The notes: generated by a model not told the origin, from the sequence alone. 64,000 nt of DNA from Candidatus Hodarchaeota archaeon (GCA_016839815.1 JAEOTM010000047.1:47620-111619), one strand, 5' to 3'. Positions 1-9,613 are shown, counted from the first letter of the stretch. A program made the numbers and translations.

Positions 1-467
1 TGTAATGCCTCTGATTGACTCCTACCCATAATCTGAGCAGTCCTCAGGATACGTTTTAGCGTAGAGTTTCTAGCAATTTGCATAACTTTTTTCCAGTATG
101 AATCGTCTTGTACAAGGTCAGAAGCCCAAATAAAATCTACATTTTTTAAATCCATACCAGTTAAACGCCATACTTCAATCAAATACTTACCAGTGGTCTG
201 AATGTTGTCCAAATTTCCCCCGAGTTTATTATTGGCCCATGCATGCCAATCAGCCACCAGCATTTTGAAACGAGCGCCTGCTTTAATCATTTTATTGACA
301 TTAGTTGCACGAAGAACACCCTGTGCAATGTGTACTTGGCCAGAAGGTTCGAATCCATCATAAGCTGTAAAGGTTTTCTTTGCTGTTAGAAGTTCCTCCA
401 ATTCCCCTTCTGTTACTATTTCCTCTCCCACAGTTTTTATCAAAGCCATTCTTTCTTTTATATCCAT
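1..467 (-). CDS. tyrS: Tyrosyl-tRNA synthetase, N-terminal part
   Basis: I translated this gene directly from the reverse strand; it runs off the left edge, so only about 155 N-terminal residues are present. The class I signature is seen as YDGFEPSGQVHIAQG (about residues 36-50), where HIAQ stands at the HIGH position. It is followed by a Rossmann-like segment with MLVADWHAW and, near the edge, ILRTAQIMGRSQSEA. This pattern is that of the archaeal/eukaryotic TyrRS, which charges tRNA-Tyr in the cytosol. The start MDIKERMAL is followed by a normal N-terminal helix. The KMSKS motif and the anticodon-binding domain lie outside the window. TrpRS is the only close alternative and fits less well. 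Confidence 0.85.
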   Translation of the reverse strand, partial: MDIKERMALIKTVGEEIVTEGELEELLTAKKTFTAYDGFEPSGQVHIAQGVLRATNVNKMIKAGARFKMLVADWHAWANNKLGGNLDNIQTTGKYLIEVWRLTGMDLKNVDFIWASDLVQDDSYWKKVMQIARNSTLKRILRTAQIMGRSQSEAL

Positions 468-550
468 AATACTCACCAGAAATGAGTAGAAAACCTCTAC
501 TGAAGTTTATAATAAAAATACTCTAATAATGAATTTTTCTTGATATTAAC

Positions 551-1312
551 TTAACGCTTTTCTTGTGTGTCTTTCCATCGGTTCTCGCTTACTTTTTCTT
601 TCCTATTTCTTAATTTTTTTGCTGGAAGACCGATCCAAACCTCATTGGGAGGAATTTTTTGTCCCTTTATGACTCCTGATTTAGCTCCGAGGATAGAATT
701 GTCCCCAAATTCGACTCCGCAGGCTACTATACTGTAGGTACCCACCATACAGTTCTTTCCGACTTTAGTGGGACTAACTACAATGGAAGTACCTTCATTG
801 GCGTGTCCAGTCACTACTGAATTATATCCGATGAAAGAGTTGTCTCCTATCTCAACCAATCCTGCAGTTTCAATATATGTCCTTGTAGTAATGTAAACAT
901 TTTTACCAACTTTCAACCCATACAATCGCATCAATTGTGGGAATAGGAATATTCCCCATACAAACGGAAGGGCGGTATAAACTTTCAACATGGATTTGAA
1001 GATCCCATCAGCTGCAATCCTGACAGCAATTAATCGTCCTTGTGATGAATAACGAGGGTAAATTCCTGGCTTGATGAGGAAAGGGAGCGTTAATCTAACG
1101 ACAATTTGGGAATGAAACACTCCAAAAAAGAGGACAGTAAATGAATACGCTAAAAACAAATAAAGGGGAGAGAGAAGAAAGTGTATTAATCCTAAATCAG
1201 ATGTGGTGACAAGAAAATACACTAACCATCCTTCTGGAAAAAATGAAACAACCAATAGAATACAGGTAAGTGCAAAATACAGGACAATACGCAAATCATT
1301 TACTAATGACAT
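551..1312 (-). CDS. Membrane-anchored hexapeptide-repeat acyltransferase
   Basis: The protein has 253 residues. Two hydrophobic segments (about 8-30 and 45-65) are followed by a left-handed beta-helix region (about 130-225) with isoleucine/valine-spaced turns such as VEIGDNSFIGYNSVV, VGKNCMVGTYSIVACGVEFGDNSILGAKSGV and a closing PPNEVWIGLPAKKLR. This is the LbetaH acyltransferase/acetyltransferase fold. The GLPAKKLR ending resembles the terminal part of acyltransferases attached to non-ribosomal-peptide-synthetase-like proteins. An acyl or acetyl transfer at the inner membrane face, onto a sugar, lipid or small amine, is inferred; the substrate cannot be read. The gene stands alone, transcribed in the same direction as TyrRS. 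Confidence 0.75.
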   Translation of the reverse strand: MSLVNDLRIVLYFALTCILLVVSFFPEGWLVYFLVTTSDLGLIHFLLSPLYLFLAYSFTVLFFGVFHSQIVVRLTLPFLIKPGIYPRYSSQGRLIAVRIAADGIFKSMLKVYTALPFVWGIFLFPQLMRLYGLKVGKNVYITTRTYIETAGLVEIGDNSFIGYNSVVTGHANEGTSIVVSPTKVGKNCMVGTYSIVACGVEFGDNSILGAKSGVIKGQKIPPNEVWIGLPAKKLRNRKEKVSENRWKDTQEKR

Positions 1313-1421
1313 ACTCGTATGCTTTAGAGAGGTAATTATATCTCTTCAGATATTTCACTCAACATCTACTTTTTAAGCGAAATCATTCTACATGATTCAT
1401 TATTCTTATTAGAGATGATTG

Positions 1422-3104
1422 ATGATGAAACTGCAAACGATTTTTCTGGAACTCGTATTAATTCTCAGTCTTTGTTCAATAGTATCAACAAATGCCTTTA
1501 ACAGGACTTATGTCAGTTCTATCCAAGTTCAGGGAAAAAATTTTTCTTCAACTACCTCAGCAATAGATGAAATCGAATTAAAATATCCAACAGGATATCA
1601 CAACTTGTCTCAAGTCTATGAAGAGTTAGAACATTTCAACAATTCAGCAGAAAAATTCATCAATTATACTAATATCGGGTTGTCATATAGAGAAAATCCC
1701 ATTCCATTAATTACGTTAACTAATGAAAAAATACCAAGCTATTCCAAAGGAAAGACATTTATCGTTGCACACCATCATGCTCGAGAATTTTGTACTATTG
1801 AACACGTTTTAAGAATGATCCGAGATTTACTAAATGAATATGGATCGGATAAATCGACAACCTTTCTTTTAGATCATTTTATTGTCTATATTATTGTCAC
1901 ATTGAATCCTGATGCATTGAACATTGCATTATATGAGAATGCTTATCAAAGAAAGACTACTCAACCCATTGATGAAGATGAAGATGGATTATTTGATGAG
2001 GATCCCCCCGAGGATGTTGATGGTGATGGTCGAATAAGTGAATATGTAACAGCCCGTAAAGGGGAATGGGATTGGGATAGATCGTTTGAAGGGATAGATA
2101 ATGATAATGATTCTTTAATCAATGAAGACCGTATTGGTGGAGTTGATCTCAATCGGAATTATCCATTTCATTGGAATGATAATACTACCGATAGTGGTTG
2201 GGGAAACGATTCATCTTCATTCACTTTTCCAGGTTACAGCCCTCTTTCTGAACCAGAATCACTCGCATTAACCACTTTTGTTGCCAAACACAATTTTACC
2301 CAATCTCTTAGCCTTCATTCAGGGACAAATACTTCATTATTAGGTTGGTCTTACACCAATGCTTCCCAAGCAGAAGCTTCACTCTATACAAATATATTGT
2401 ATTTCCTAGAACTACAAGAATTACTTCCAGATAGTTTTTTTTCTAAAGAAAACGAGCTAGACTATTCTACAGCAGGTGAATGGGGGGATTGGATGTACAC
2501 TACACAGAAATCTATTCCGATGACTTTAGAGATATATCATATGGCTGGAAGCGAACAGTGGTATTTTTATGAAGAAAATTCTACACATGAGACTTGGACT
2601 CGTAATACTATCTGCGAATACTTTAATCCTCCTGCCGAGAAACTCGATTCCCTTCACCAAGATCTAATGCCATTTGAAAAATATTGGATTAGTTTGACTC
2701 CTTCTATTGAATTTGAGGGATTTAGAAACGGGAGTATTTCAAAGGATATCTATCAAATAGGTATTATAGTAGCCACTGGATCGCAATTTTTCAATACAAC
2801 TGACAATCCTCGTATTATTGTATCTCCTTCACATTCTGATATCATAACGGATTATCCTCAAACAATACCCACTTTGCTCAGGAATTCTGATACTAATGTG
2901 AATATCCAATTAATTAAAAACATTCCACCAGGATTCTTTTTCGATCTAAATGTTACTTCTGAATGGGCAAGTGACCTTTATTTACGAGTTTATGTTAATG
3001 CTTCCCAAATAAAGAGTACTCAAGGAATAAACTACATCTTTGTCATAACTGGAATCGTTGTCGCTAACGTGCTACTAAAAAAGAAAAGAAAACTACAATA
3101 TTGA
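1422..3104 (+). CDS. Secreted zinc carboxypeptidase, M14 family
   Basis: About 560 residues. A hydrophobic N-terminal signal (residues 5-25) and a C-terminal membrane helix followed by KKKRK place the enzyme outside the cell, anchored by its tail. The zinc motif HxxE is seen in AHHHAREF (residues 117-124). GVDLNRNYPFHW is the typical M14 substrate-binding segment, SLSLHSG supplies the third zinc histidine, and TLEIYH holds the likely catalytic glutamate. Between them lies an acidic insertion (about residues 180-245) with DEDEDG, DVDGDG and DNDNDS repeats, like calcium-binding loops. It probably trims C-terminal residues of peptides for uptake. TTG at 1419 is possible, but ATG at 1422 or 1425 is preferred. 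Its stop abuts that of the convergent neighbour exactly. Confidence 0.85.
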   Translation: MMKLQTIFLELVLILSLCSIVSTNAFNRTYVSSIQVQGKNFSSTTSAIDEIELKYPTGYHNLSQVYEELEHFNNSAEKFINYTNIGLSYRENPIPLITLTNEKIPSYSKGKTFIVAHHHAREFCTIEHVLRMIRDLLNEYGSDKSTTFLLDHFIVYIIVTLNPDALNIALYENAYQRKTTQPIDEDEDGLFDEDPPEDVDGDGRISEYVTARKGEWDWDRSFEGIDNDNDSLINEDRIGGVDLNRNYPFHWNDNTTDSGWGNDSSSFTFPGYSPLSEPESLALTTFVAKHNFTQSLSLHSGTNTSLLGWSYTNASQAEASLYTNILYFLELQELLPDSFFSKENELDYSTAGEWGDWMYTTQKSIPMTLEIYHMAGSEQWYFYEENSTHETWTRNTICEYFNPPAEKLDSLHQDLMPFEKYWISLTPSIEFEGFRNGSISKDIYQIGIIVATGSQFFNTTDNPRIIVSPSHSDIITDYPQTIPTLLRNSDTNVNIQLIKNIPPGFFFDLNVTSEWASDLYLRVYVNASQIKSTQGINYIFVITGIVVANVLLKKKRKLQY

Positions 3105-4076
3105 TTATCTATTGATTTCTCCTGGAAGATAGAAATTATAGGTTTTTCCAAGCATACGGGTCTGTAAGTAACGATCGATTCTTCGTGCGGTCTGGAAAAC
3201 AACCCAAATTTGTTTATCACCTAGAAAACCGTTATAATACCTATCAACTTCTTTATAGGTTATTGGTTCAATATCTAAATCTGAAACCTCAGTTAGGAAG
3301 AAATTATTTACAAGTTTAAGTAAGCCTGGGATCAGCTCAGCTTTCTGCTCTTTGAAAAAATTGGCTATTAGATCAATAGTTACTAATCGGAAGTCGTAAT
3401 ACCGATCAACAACTTCATCTAGGAACAAAGCTTCCAATGCCCATCTTAAGAATGAAGGAGCACTTTTTAAAAAGAGGATTGGTTCCATTGCGTCAATACC
3501 ATAAATACGTATCATTGGAGTACTTGTATCCAGATAAAAGAGTTCTGTTGAATCAGAGATGTTAGGATCTTCAGCGTTATACCCACGTACAGCCCAATTC
3601 GAGATTTGTCCATCAATTCCGACTTGAAATTTTCGAGAACTTTTGTTAAAAAACCAGATTTTTGATAGTTGTCGCATTATCAGATGTAGTAACGCGTAGA
3701 TTTCCTTTTGACTTATCGAATGGTGGATAATCGCGTTCCCGATAGATTGCGGATCAATTTTTTGTTGTGCACAATAGAGTACAATTGATCCATCTTTTGA
3801 CTTTAACCAGTAGGAAGCTTCAGAAGGGACTTCAATTCCAATTTTCGTCAAGATTTGATGATAAATTTCATATGCACGTACATGCCTTTTTACCTGTTTT
3901 TCAGTATCGAATATAGGCAATCTCTTATATGCAATAGAATCAGTAGAACTCTTAAATTCAAAAACTAAACTTATCTCACCATAACCCAATATTCCTATGG
4001 GAACAACCCCTTTTTCAGGATGTAGTGTATTAATAGTTTTTTCAAAATCCTGAATTTGGGTTATATCAATCTTCAT
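3105..4076 (-). CDS. Kinase-like fold protein, function unknown
   Basis: 323 residues, soluble. The N-terminus has GILGYGEISLVFEF followed by AYKRLP. This looks like the glycine-rich loop and the beta-3 lysine of the protein-kinase/aminoglycoside-phosphotransferase fold, then an alpha-C-like helix. A clear HxD catalytic loop and DFG are not seen; GIDGQISNWAV is the most likely place for the metal-binding segment. It may be a divergent small-molecule kinase or a pseudokinase, possibly of the DUF6206 type, but I cannot assign a substrate. The gene stands alone, convergent with the carboxypeptidase and divergent from the MBL-fold gene. Confidence 0.55.
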   Translation of the reverse strand: MKIDITQIQDFEKTINTLHPEKGVVPIGILGYGEISLVFEFKSSTDSIAYKRLPIFDTEKQVKRHVRAYEIYHQILTKIGIEVPSEASYWLKSKDGSIVLYCAQQKIDPQSIGNAIIHHSISQKEIYALLHLIMRQLSKIWFFNKSSRKFQVGIDGQISNWAVRGYNAEDPNISDSTELFYLDTSTPMIRIYGIDAMEPILFLKSAPSFLRWALEALFLDEVVDRYYDFRLVTIDLIANFFKEQKAELIPGLLKLVNNFFLTEVSDLDIEPITYKEVDRYYNGFLGDKQIWVVFQTARRIDRYLQTRMLGKTYNFYLPGEINR

Positions 4077-4233
4077 GACGGAACCACAGAACCTTAGACT
4101 AAGTGATAACTTTGAAGATTGGTCACCAGATAAAAGTGTTTATATCAATTCAGAGAATTCCTTTTACATCTATTGGTCAAATGATCCAATTCTTTATAAT
4201 TATTAGGAGTTCTCCTATTTTTTAGATTTTAAT

Positions 4234-4872
4234 ATGACCCAACCCATAATTTCGTATTTTGGACAATCCTGCTTTCTATTGGAATTCGAATCTACAAAAA
4301 TACTTATTGATCCTGGGAATAAGAAGCTTGGGAAGATAGAAGCTGATATCGTTTATTCCACTCACAGTCATTTCGACCATGCCTCTGGAATAAATGAATT
4401 TTTAGATTTCAATAAAGAATCTGCGATATTCATTAGTAATAAAGAAGTAACAAAGAAGTACACGGAATGGGGTAGTCGGGTGAAGACAATTGAAGACGGA
4501 ACCCAATTAAATATTGGAGAATTAACTCTTGAATTCATTTATGCCCGTCACGGTATCTTTAAAGGTGAACTAAATCTAGGAATCGTAATAAGCACTCCTA
4601 CATTCAAGTTTGGTCATGTAGGAGATGGTGTTTCATTCCAAGGATTTCGCAAAAAAAAACTTGATATCTTAGCTGTACCAATCAGTGGTTTATTTGCTGC
4701 TTCACCCAATCGTGTTCTTCAGGAATTACCCTCTTTTGAGGAACCATTACCTACTATTATACCAATGCACTGGTTATTTAGATCTCCAAAGAAATTTTGC
4801 AAAAAACTATCCAAAGAATTTCCTCAAATAAAGTGTATCGTTCCTAAGAAAGAAGAAATTGTATCTTATTAA
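4234..4872 (+). CDS. Metallo-beta-lactamase fold hydrolase (UlaG-like)
   Basis: 212 residues, close to the size of short UlaG-like MBL proteins. The metal motif HxHxDH is seen as THSHFDH at about residues 47-53. It follows LIDPG at the end of the first sheet, and FGHVGDG and MHWLF supply the later ligands. The family hydrolyses lactones, phosphodiesters or other esters; the substrate is unknown. It is the first gene of a tight three-gene row with an unknown protein (15 bases downstream) and a GH130 enzyme, which suggests a role in sugar or sugar-phosphate turnover. Confidence 0.8.
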   Translation: MTQPIISYFGQSCFLLEFESTKILIDPGNKKLGKIEADIVYSTHSHFDHASGINEFLDFNKESAIFISNKEVTKKYTEWGSRVKTIEDGTQLNIGELTLEFIYARHGIFKGELNLGIVISTPTFKFGHVGDGVSFQGFRKKKLDILAVPISGLFAASPNRVLQELPSFEEPLPTIIPMHWLFRSPKKFCKKLSKEFPQIKCIVPKKEEIVSY

Positions 4873-4887
4873 GATGGAGAAGATAAT

Positions 4888-5664
4888 ATGCGTATTCAAT
4901 TAGTTTTAAACGTATGGGAGAGTAAAGCGTTCATTGCGAAGGCAATAATGAATCATCCTGACATTCAGGAGTATTTAGCAACTGGTACTATTGCAATCGG
5001 AAGAGGTATAACTAATGCATTTATTTTACGCGAATTTCTAAGCGCTACAGAAAATTCAGATTTTGATATTGATATAGATAATTATGTTGCTGGAGTAATT
5101 GATGGATCGTTATGGGTTTCGCACCCAGATACACGCACACCCGAAGTTGTATTTCGTCAAGGAAAGCCCAGTATAGAACCAATTGCTCAATCAGTAGAAT
5201 CATGTGACCTGATAATTAAGGGGGGAAATGCATTAGGTTCCGACTGGGTAGCAGGAGTCTTATGTGCACATCCACAAGGAGGAACAATAGGCTCTGTATA
5301 TTCAATAGCCCTTTCAAGAGGCATTAAGATACTTGTACCAATATCTATCCAAAAAACAATTCCGCTAGCTATTACTGAAATAATATCAGAACTTGGTGGA
5401 CAGAATAATATTGATTATGCGAGGGGATTGCCAGTAAGTTTGTTTCCAATTATAGGGGGTGAAATATTCTCGGAAATTGAAGCGATAGATACGGTAGCAA
5501 CAGTAAATGCCTATCCAATTGCTGCGGGAGGGGTATATGAGGGTGCAGGATCGTCTGTATTTGAGATTTCTGGTCCAGATACTGAAGTAGAAAAGGTCAA
5601 GAAATTATTCAATAAGATAAAAGATACTAAACCATTAAATGTGAATCTAAAACCCCATTCATAA
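4888..5664 (+). CDS. Conserved alpha/beta protein, unknown function
   Basis: 258 residues, no membrane segments. I do not recognise the family with certainty. An N-terminal segment with GTIAIGRGITNAF, a middle segment with CDLIIKGGNALG, and a C-terminal AAGGVYEGAGSSVFEISG are glycine-rich loops typical of phosphate- or nucleotide-binding alpha/beta proteins. The order recalls the ISOCOT (ribose-5-phosphate isomerase/DeoR-like) fold, which is a guess. An ATG lies seven bases after GGAGAAG. It sits between an MBL hydrolase and a GH130 phosphorylase in one operon, so a sugar-phosphate substrate is plausible. Confidence 0.6.
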   Translation: MRIQLVLNVWESKAFIAKAIMNHPDIQEYLATGTIAIGRGITNAFILREFLSATENSDFDIDIDNYVAGVIDGSLWVSHPDTRTPEVVFRQGKPSIEPIAQSVESCDLIIKGGNALGSDWVAGVLCAHPQGGTIGSVYSIALSRGIKILVPISIQKTIPLAITEIISELGGQNNIDYARGLPVSLFPIIGGEIFSEIEAIDTVATVNAYPIAAGGVYEGAGSSVFEISGPDTEVEKVKKLFNKIKDTKPLNVNLKPHS

Positions 5665-5679
5665 AGAAGTGAACAATGG

Positions 5680-6618
5680 ATGAAGAAATACTCCTACGTT
5701 ACCCGATATGAAAAAAATCCGATTTTAACTAAGGAAGACATTCCATATCAAGTTGAAACCGTTCATAATGCAGGAGTTACTAAATATAATGGTAAGTATA
5801 TTATGATCTTTAGATCCCACTTAAGGACTGGAAGATCAATCATAGGGTTAGCTGAAAGTAAAAACGGTTTTGATTTCGATGTAAGCGAAGATCCGTTTAT
5901 GATTCCTTCTCAACAACCTTTTTTCAAAGATTACGAAGAATATGGTGTTGAAGATCCAAGAATTTCTCAAATTGGAGATGAATACTACATCACATACTCT
6001 GCCTACTCGAAATTTGGTGTTAGAATTGGATTAGCTAAAACTCAGGATTTTCAATCAGTGGAACGAATAGCATTTATAACACAATCAGATTACAGAAATA
6101 CTGTTATTTTTCCAGAGATAATTAATAATGAATACATTAAACTAGATAGACCTCATTCTGATATTAGTCCTTGGAGTATTTGGATAAGTTACTCCCCCGA
6201 TTTAATTCACTGGGGGAAATCTAAAGTTATTATGAAACCAGTAATTTATCACTGGGATGAGATGAAAATAGGAGCAGGAGCCCCTCCAATAAAAACAAAA
6301 AAAGGATGGTTAAATATTTATCATGGTGTATTTCCAACAATGGACGGTTCAATCTATCGATTAGGGGTGGCTTTACATGATTTGAAAGATCCTTCAAAAT
6401 TACTCGGAATCAGTGATGAATGGATTTTACAACCAGAAGATCCGTGGGAAGTCACAGGGTATGTTCATAATGTAGTTTTTAGTTGTGGGGCAGTTCCTGA
6501 ACCCAATGGAGAAGTAAAGATTTATTGGGGAGGAGCAGATACAGTTATGTGCGTTGGGACTGCGAAAATTGACGCATTGGTTAATTTATGTCTTTCTAAA
6601 TCACGTGATCCCTACTAG
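5680..6618 (+). CDS. Glycoside phosphorylase/hydrolase family GH130
   Basis: 312 residues, the usual GH130 length, with no signal peptide, so cytosolic. The five-bladed propeller is indicated by repeated sheet motifs: YEKNPILT at the start, HNAGVTKYNGKYIMIFRSH, YGVEDPRISQIGDEYYITYSA, GAGAPPIKTKKGWLNIYHGV and a closing VYWGGADT-like segment (KIYWGGADTVM). The Asp of VEDPRI is the expected general acid in the family. Family members phosphorolyse beta-1,2- or beta-1,4-mannosides to mannose-1-phosphate; the exact linkage cannot be read. It is the last gene of the 4234-6618 operon and is followed by a convergent HAD phosphatase. Confidence 0.8.
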   Translation: MKKYSYVTRYEKNPILTKEDIPYQVETVHNAGVTKYNGKYIMIFRSHLRTGRSIIGLAESKNGFDFDVSEDPFMIPSQQPFFKDYEEYGVEDPRISQIGDEYYITYSAYSKFGVRIGLAKTQDFQSVERIAFITQSDYRNTVIFPEIINNEYIKLDRPHSDISPWSIWISYSPDLIHWGKSKVIMKPVIYHWDEMKIGAGAPPIKTKKGWLNIYHGVFPTMDGSIYRLGVALHDLKDPSKLLGISDEWILQPEDPWEVTGYVHNVVFSCGAVPEPNGEVKIYWGGADTVMCVGTAKIDALVNLCLSKSRDPY

Positions 6619-6622
6619 ATAC

Positions 6623-7303
6623 TTAACAGAATCTAGAGAGATCTAATTCAGAAAAAGAATCTATTATAAGATCTGCCTCTTCAAGTTTTTTTCTAGGAAA
6701 AGAAGTTGTTATTGCAATGACATGCATTCCTGCTTGATTTGCAGCACTAATACCATGAGGGGCGTCTTCAATTGCGACACATTCTGAAGGAGAAACATTA
6801 AGCTTTTCCGCAGCATTCAAGAAAATATCGGGAAAAGGTTTACTCCGTATACCAGGTTCAGCTCCTGCAATAGAATCAAATTCATTTTCTAGAGATACTT
6901 GTTGAAGATTAAAGGTTATTTTCTTAAGTGTACCAGAAGAAGCTACTCCAATTTTCCATTTAAGATCACGAGCTTGCTTAATAATCAGATCAATACCCGA
7001 GACTCTTTTTAACTTATTTTCTGCTATTTCTAAGTATACTTCGTCTTTCAATCTCATCAGATATTGGATTTTTTCTTCAGTACCACTTAAATTAAATGTT
7101 TTGAAGTAATAATCTACTGAAGCTCTTGAAGTACCCCCCAAAATTTCCTCGTAATTCGTCCCAATATCCACACCATATTCCTGCTCAAATACGATATTCC
7201 ATGCCCCGCAACTTAATGGTTCTGAATCTACAATTACTCCATCACAATCTAGAATTAATGCCTTTATGGGTTTATCAAAACTAGAGGAAAGGTGGTTTCT
7301 CAT
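6623..7303 (-). CDS. HAD-superfamily phosphatase/phosphoglucomutase-like
   Basis: 226 residues. Motif I is LILDCDGVIVDSEP (about residues 15-28), with the Asp nucleophile and the Asp two residues later. Motif II is GVASSGT, and motifs III/IV are RSKPFPDIF and CVAIEDAPHGISAA. An alpha-helical cap lies between motifs I and II. This is the beta-phosphoglucomutase-like subgroup; members are sugar phosphatases or mutases. It ends the three-gene row UbiA, aminotransferase, HAD on the reverse strand, 16 bases from the aminotransferase. The adjacent GH130 operon makes a hexose-phosphate substrate possible. Confidence 0.8.
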   Translation of the reverse strand: MRNHLSSSFDKPIKALILDCDGVIVDSEPLSCGAWNIVFEQEYGVDIGTNYEEILGGTSRASVDYYFKTFNLSGTEEKIQYLMRLKDEVYLEIAENKLKRVSGIDLIIKQARDLKWKIGVASSGTLKKITFNLQQVSLENEFDSIAGAEPGIRSKPFPDIFLNAAEKLNVSPSECVAIEDAPHGISAANQAGMHVIAITTSFPRKKLEEADLIIDSFSELDLSRFC

Positions 7304-7319
7304 GCAAATAGAAAATTAT

Positions 7320-8600
7320 TTAGAGATTCATTAATGCTGTGGTTATCCTTTCAAGAATCTCGGTAATTTGGTTTTCAGAAATGATTAGGGGAGGTAGGAA
7401 TTTGCTTGTGGCTTTATGATTTCCGCAATAATCACAAAATACCCCATTTCTTACAGAACTTAATACAAAATAGAGTGAGGTAAAATCATCAATGAATTCG
7501 ACTCCCCACATTAGGCCTCTTCCTCTCACATCCACTATTTTATCAGAAAAGTCATTTTTTAGCTTATTTAGACCTTGACCAAATAGTTTTCCGACATTCT
7601 CCACATGGGCTAAGAATGACGGGGTTGATATAATATCCAACATTTTTCGAGTAATATAACATCCTAATTCCGATCCTCCTGTCGTACTGATATGTAAAAA
7701 TGGATCTTCCTCAAATACTGACTCTAATTCAGGGATGTAACTAGTTGTTGACAAAGGATAAACTCCTGAACTCATCCCTTTTGCTAGCACCATAATATCA
7801 GGGACAACCTGTTCCTTATCGTATAGGCCCCCATAGATTCCCCACATCTTCCCTGTCCTTCCCAGCCCTGTTTGTACTTCATCAGCAATCATTACGACAT
7901 TTTTATCATCACAAAGCTCACGAACTTCCCGAAAATAGCCTTCAGGAGGAATTAAAATTCCTCCAGTTGCAGGAATGGTTTCAAAGAGTACACATGCAGT
8001 TTCTTCATCCATAACTTCCCTTAGTGCATTTATATCTGCAAATGGAACCTGTAAAAAGTCAGGTGAATCCCAGAAGAATGGATCCTTAAAACTTGGGGCA
8101 CATGCTCCAAGAGCAAATCCTGTTACTCCGTGATAAGCCCTTTTTGCCGAAATTATCTTTTTTCGCTTTGTAAATGCCCTTGAAAGTTTAATCGCTAGAT
8201 CGATTGCTTCACCACCTCCCACAGAAAACATAGTTTTCGAGATTCTACCAGGTAAGAGATCAGCTAGTTGTTTAGCCAATAGAGCTCGTTGTTCGCTCAA
8301 TAAGTGATGATCCCCTATATCAAGACCTAGATTTAAACCTTCTTTTAATGCAGCATTAATCTCGGGATGATGGTGTCCCAAATTAAAGACACCTCCACTC
8401 GTATGACAATCTATCAATTCTAAGGGGCCATTACCATCCTCTCCCTCAAGCATATGTATTTTAATTCCTTCTCGTTTAGCTTGAATCAATCCTAAGCCAA
8501 TTTGAGTGAAAAAAGAAGCCTTCGGCTCTGATACATACTTCGCATACAAATCTACCAATGATTTTTGATCTTTGGTTCCAAAAACCTTTTTCTGATGCAT
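7320..8600 (-). CDS. Class III aminotransferase (PLP)
   Basis: 426 residues, typical length. Fold-type I class III signs are seen: LIDCHTSGGVFNLGHHHPEIN near the N-terminus, FSVGGGEAIDLAIKLSR at the cofactor phosphate site, MIADEVQTGLGRTGK with the PLP-pyridine Asp, and VLAKGMSSGVYPLS with the Schiff-base lysine. Relatives include acetylornithine, 4-aminobutyrate and putrescine aminotransferases and the glutamate-1-semialdehyde mutase; I cannot choose between them. It lies between a UbiA prenyltransferase and a HAD enzyme on one strand, which is not a known pathway pair. In this amino-acid-rich window an omega-amino acid role is likely. Confidence 0.85.
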   Translation of the reverse strand: MHQKKVFGTKDQKSLVDLYAKYVSEPKASFFTQIGLGLIQAKREGIKIHMLEGEDGNGPLELIDCHTSGGVFNLGHHHPEINAALKEGLNLGLDIGDHHLLSEQRALLAKQLADLLPGRISKTMFSVGGGEAIDLAIKLSRAFTKRKKIISAKRAYHGVTGFALGACAPSFKDPFFWDSPDFLQVPFADINALREVMDEETACVLFETIPATGGILIPPEGYFREVRELCDDKNVVMIADEVQTGLGRTGKMWGIYGGLYDKEQVVPDIMVLAKGMSSGVYPLSTTSYIPELESVFEEDPFLHISTTGGSELGCYITRKMLDIISTPSFLAHVENVGKLFGQGLNKLKNDFSDKIVDVRGRGLMWGVEFIDDFTSLYFVLSSVRNGVFCDYCGNHKATSKFLPPLIISENQITEILERITTALMNL

Positions 8601-8653
8601 AGAACTTTACTTCGTGACCTCCAAATAAAAATCTATTGAAGTCAATGATGAGC

Positions 8654-9613
8654 CTAGAAATAGGTAGCCAATAGGGTTGGGGAGTACAATAATCCAAAAA
8701 TAACTGCCCCCCCACCACTAGTAATCATAATAGTTCTGTATAATAACAAAGCACCTTCTTGATCCTGTCTTCTTAATAAATTGAAAACAGCAACGATTTC
8801 AATTATACCCAGTAAAAAAGGAGTCCAATTCGCGATTAAAAGGTTATTATTCATTAAATAAATGTTTAAAAGTACCAATAGCAATACTCGAACAAGTACC
8901 ACTCCTGCAGTTAATTTTATTGCTTTGGATCTCCCAAGAAACACAACTGTTGTCTTATCCCCAACCGTTTGATCGGTTTCAATGTCTATCAACATTGTAG
9001 GTAGATGTATTCCCATAACTAGTATAAAATTAAGTAGAATACCAAGGCCAACTAAGTCCAACTCAACAAATGTAGTTGGACCTAGTAATCCAACGTATAT
9101 GGGAATAAAAACCCCGATTATTACGAGTGTATCTAAGATATCCAAGATAGGACGAGATTTTAATTTGAAGGGAGGAACTGAATATAAAACTGAACCAATT
9201 ATTCCAATTAAGCAGGCTAAAATTAATAAGAGAATTTTAGAGACCGTTCTGCTATTCGGAACTAGTAAAAGATTGAAAGGAACTAATAAGATCCAGATCA
9301 GTATAGTCCATGAAAGTATCTGCACTTTTTGTAGTGGATTTGATTCACCAAGAGGATTTCGGAGAGATAAACCACGTGGATTTATAGAATCGCTTTCTCG
9401 ATCATAATATCCATTTAAGCTGAAATGACCTAAACTGAAGAGAAAAATGGATAGAGAACTGGAGATCAATGAGTTAACTGGAAGTCGATATAAGAGAGCG
9501 ATCATAAGGGCTACTTGGGAAAAAATAAATCCCCATTCAGGGCGGGATACCAATAAAAGATACCAAGAATATTCTTTGACTCTAACTAATCGATTCGTTT
9601 CTGATTTCATCAA
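8654..9613 (-). CDS. UbiA-family prenyltransferase
   Basis: 319 residues with about eight to nine hydrophobic helices. The first Asp-rich motif is seen as NGYYDRESDSINPRG (about residues 67-81) and the second as DIETDQTVGDKTTVVFLG (about residues 208-225), both needed to bind Mg-prenyl diphosphate in UbiA enzymes. It would join a polyprenyl chain to an acceptor in the membrane; the acceptor (quinone ring, lipid or other) is not readable. It is the first gene of the reverse-strand row with the aminotransferase. A second UbiA at 13321 is the better candidate for ether-lipid synthesis. Confidence 0.85.
   Translation of the reverse strand: MMKSETNRLVRVKEYSWYLLLVSRPEWGFIFSQVALMIALLYRLPVNSLISSSLSIFLFSLGHFSLNGYYDRESDSINPRGLSLRNPLGESNPLQKVQILSWTILIWILLVPFNLLLVPNSRTVSKILLLILACLIGIIGSVLYSVPPFKLKSRPILDILDTLVIIGVFIPIYVGLLGPTTFVELDLVGLGILLNFILVMGIHLPTMLIDIETDQTVGDKTTVVFLGRSKAIKLTAGVVLVRVLLLVLLNIYLMNNNLLIANWTPFLLGIIEIVAVFNLLRRQDQEGALLLYRTIMITSGGGAVIFGLLYSPTLLATYF

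Noticed and set aside
8982..9407. 141-codon plus-strand frame inside the UbiA gene
   Set aside because: The opposite strand has full UbiA motifs; the plus frame has no motif and no ribosome binding site.
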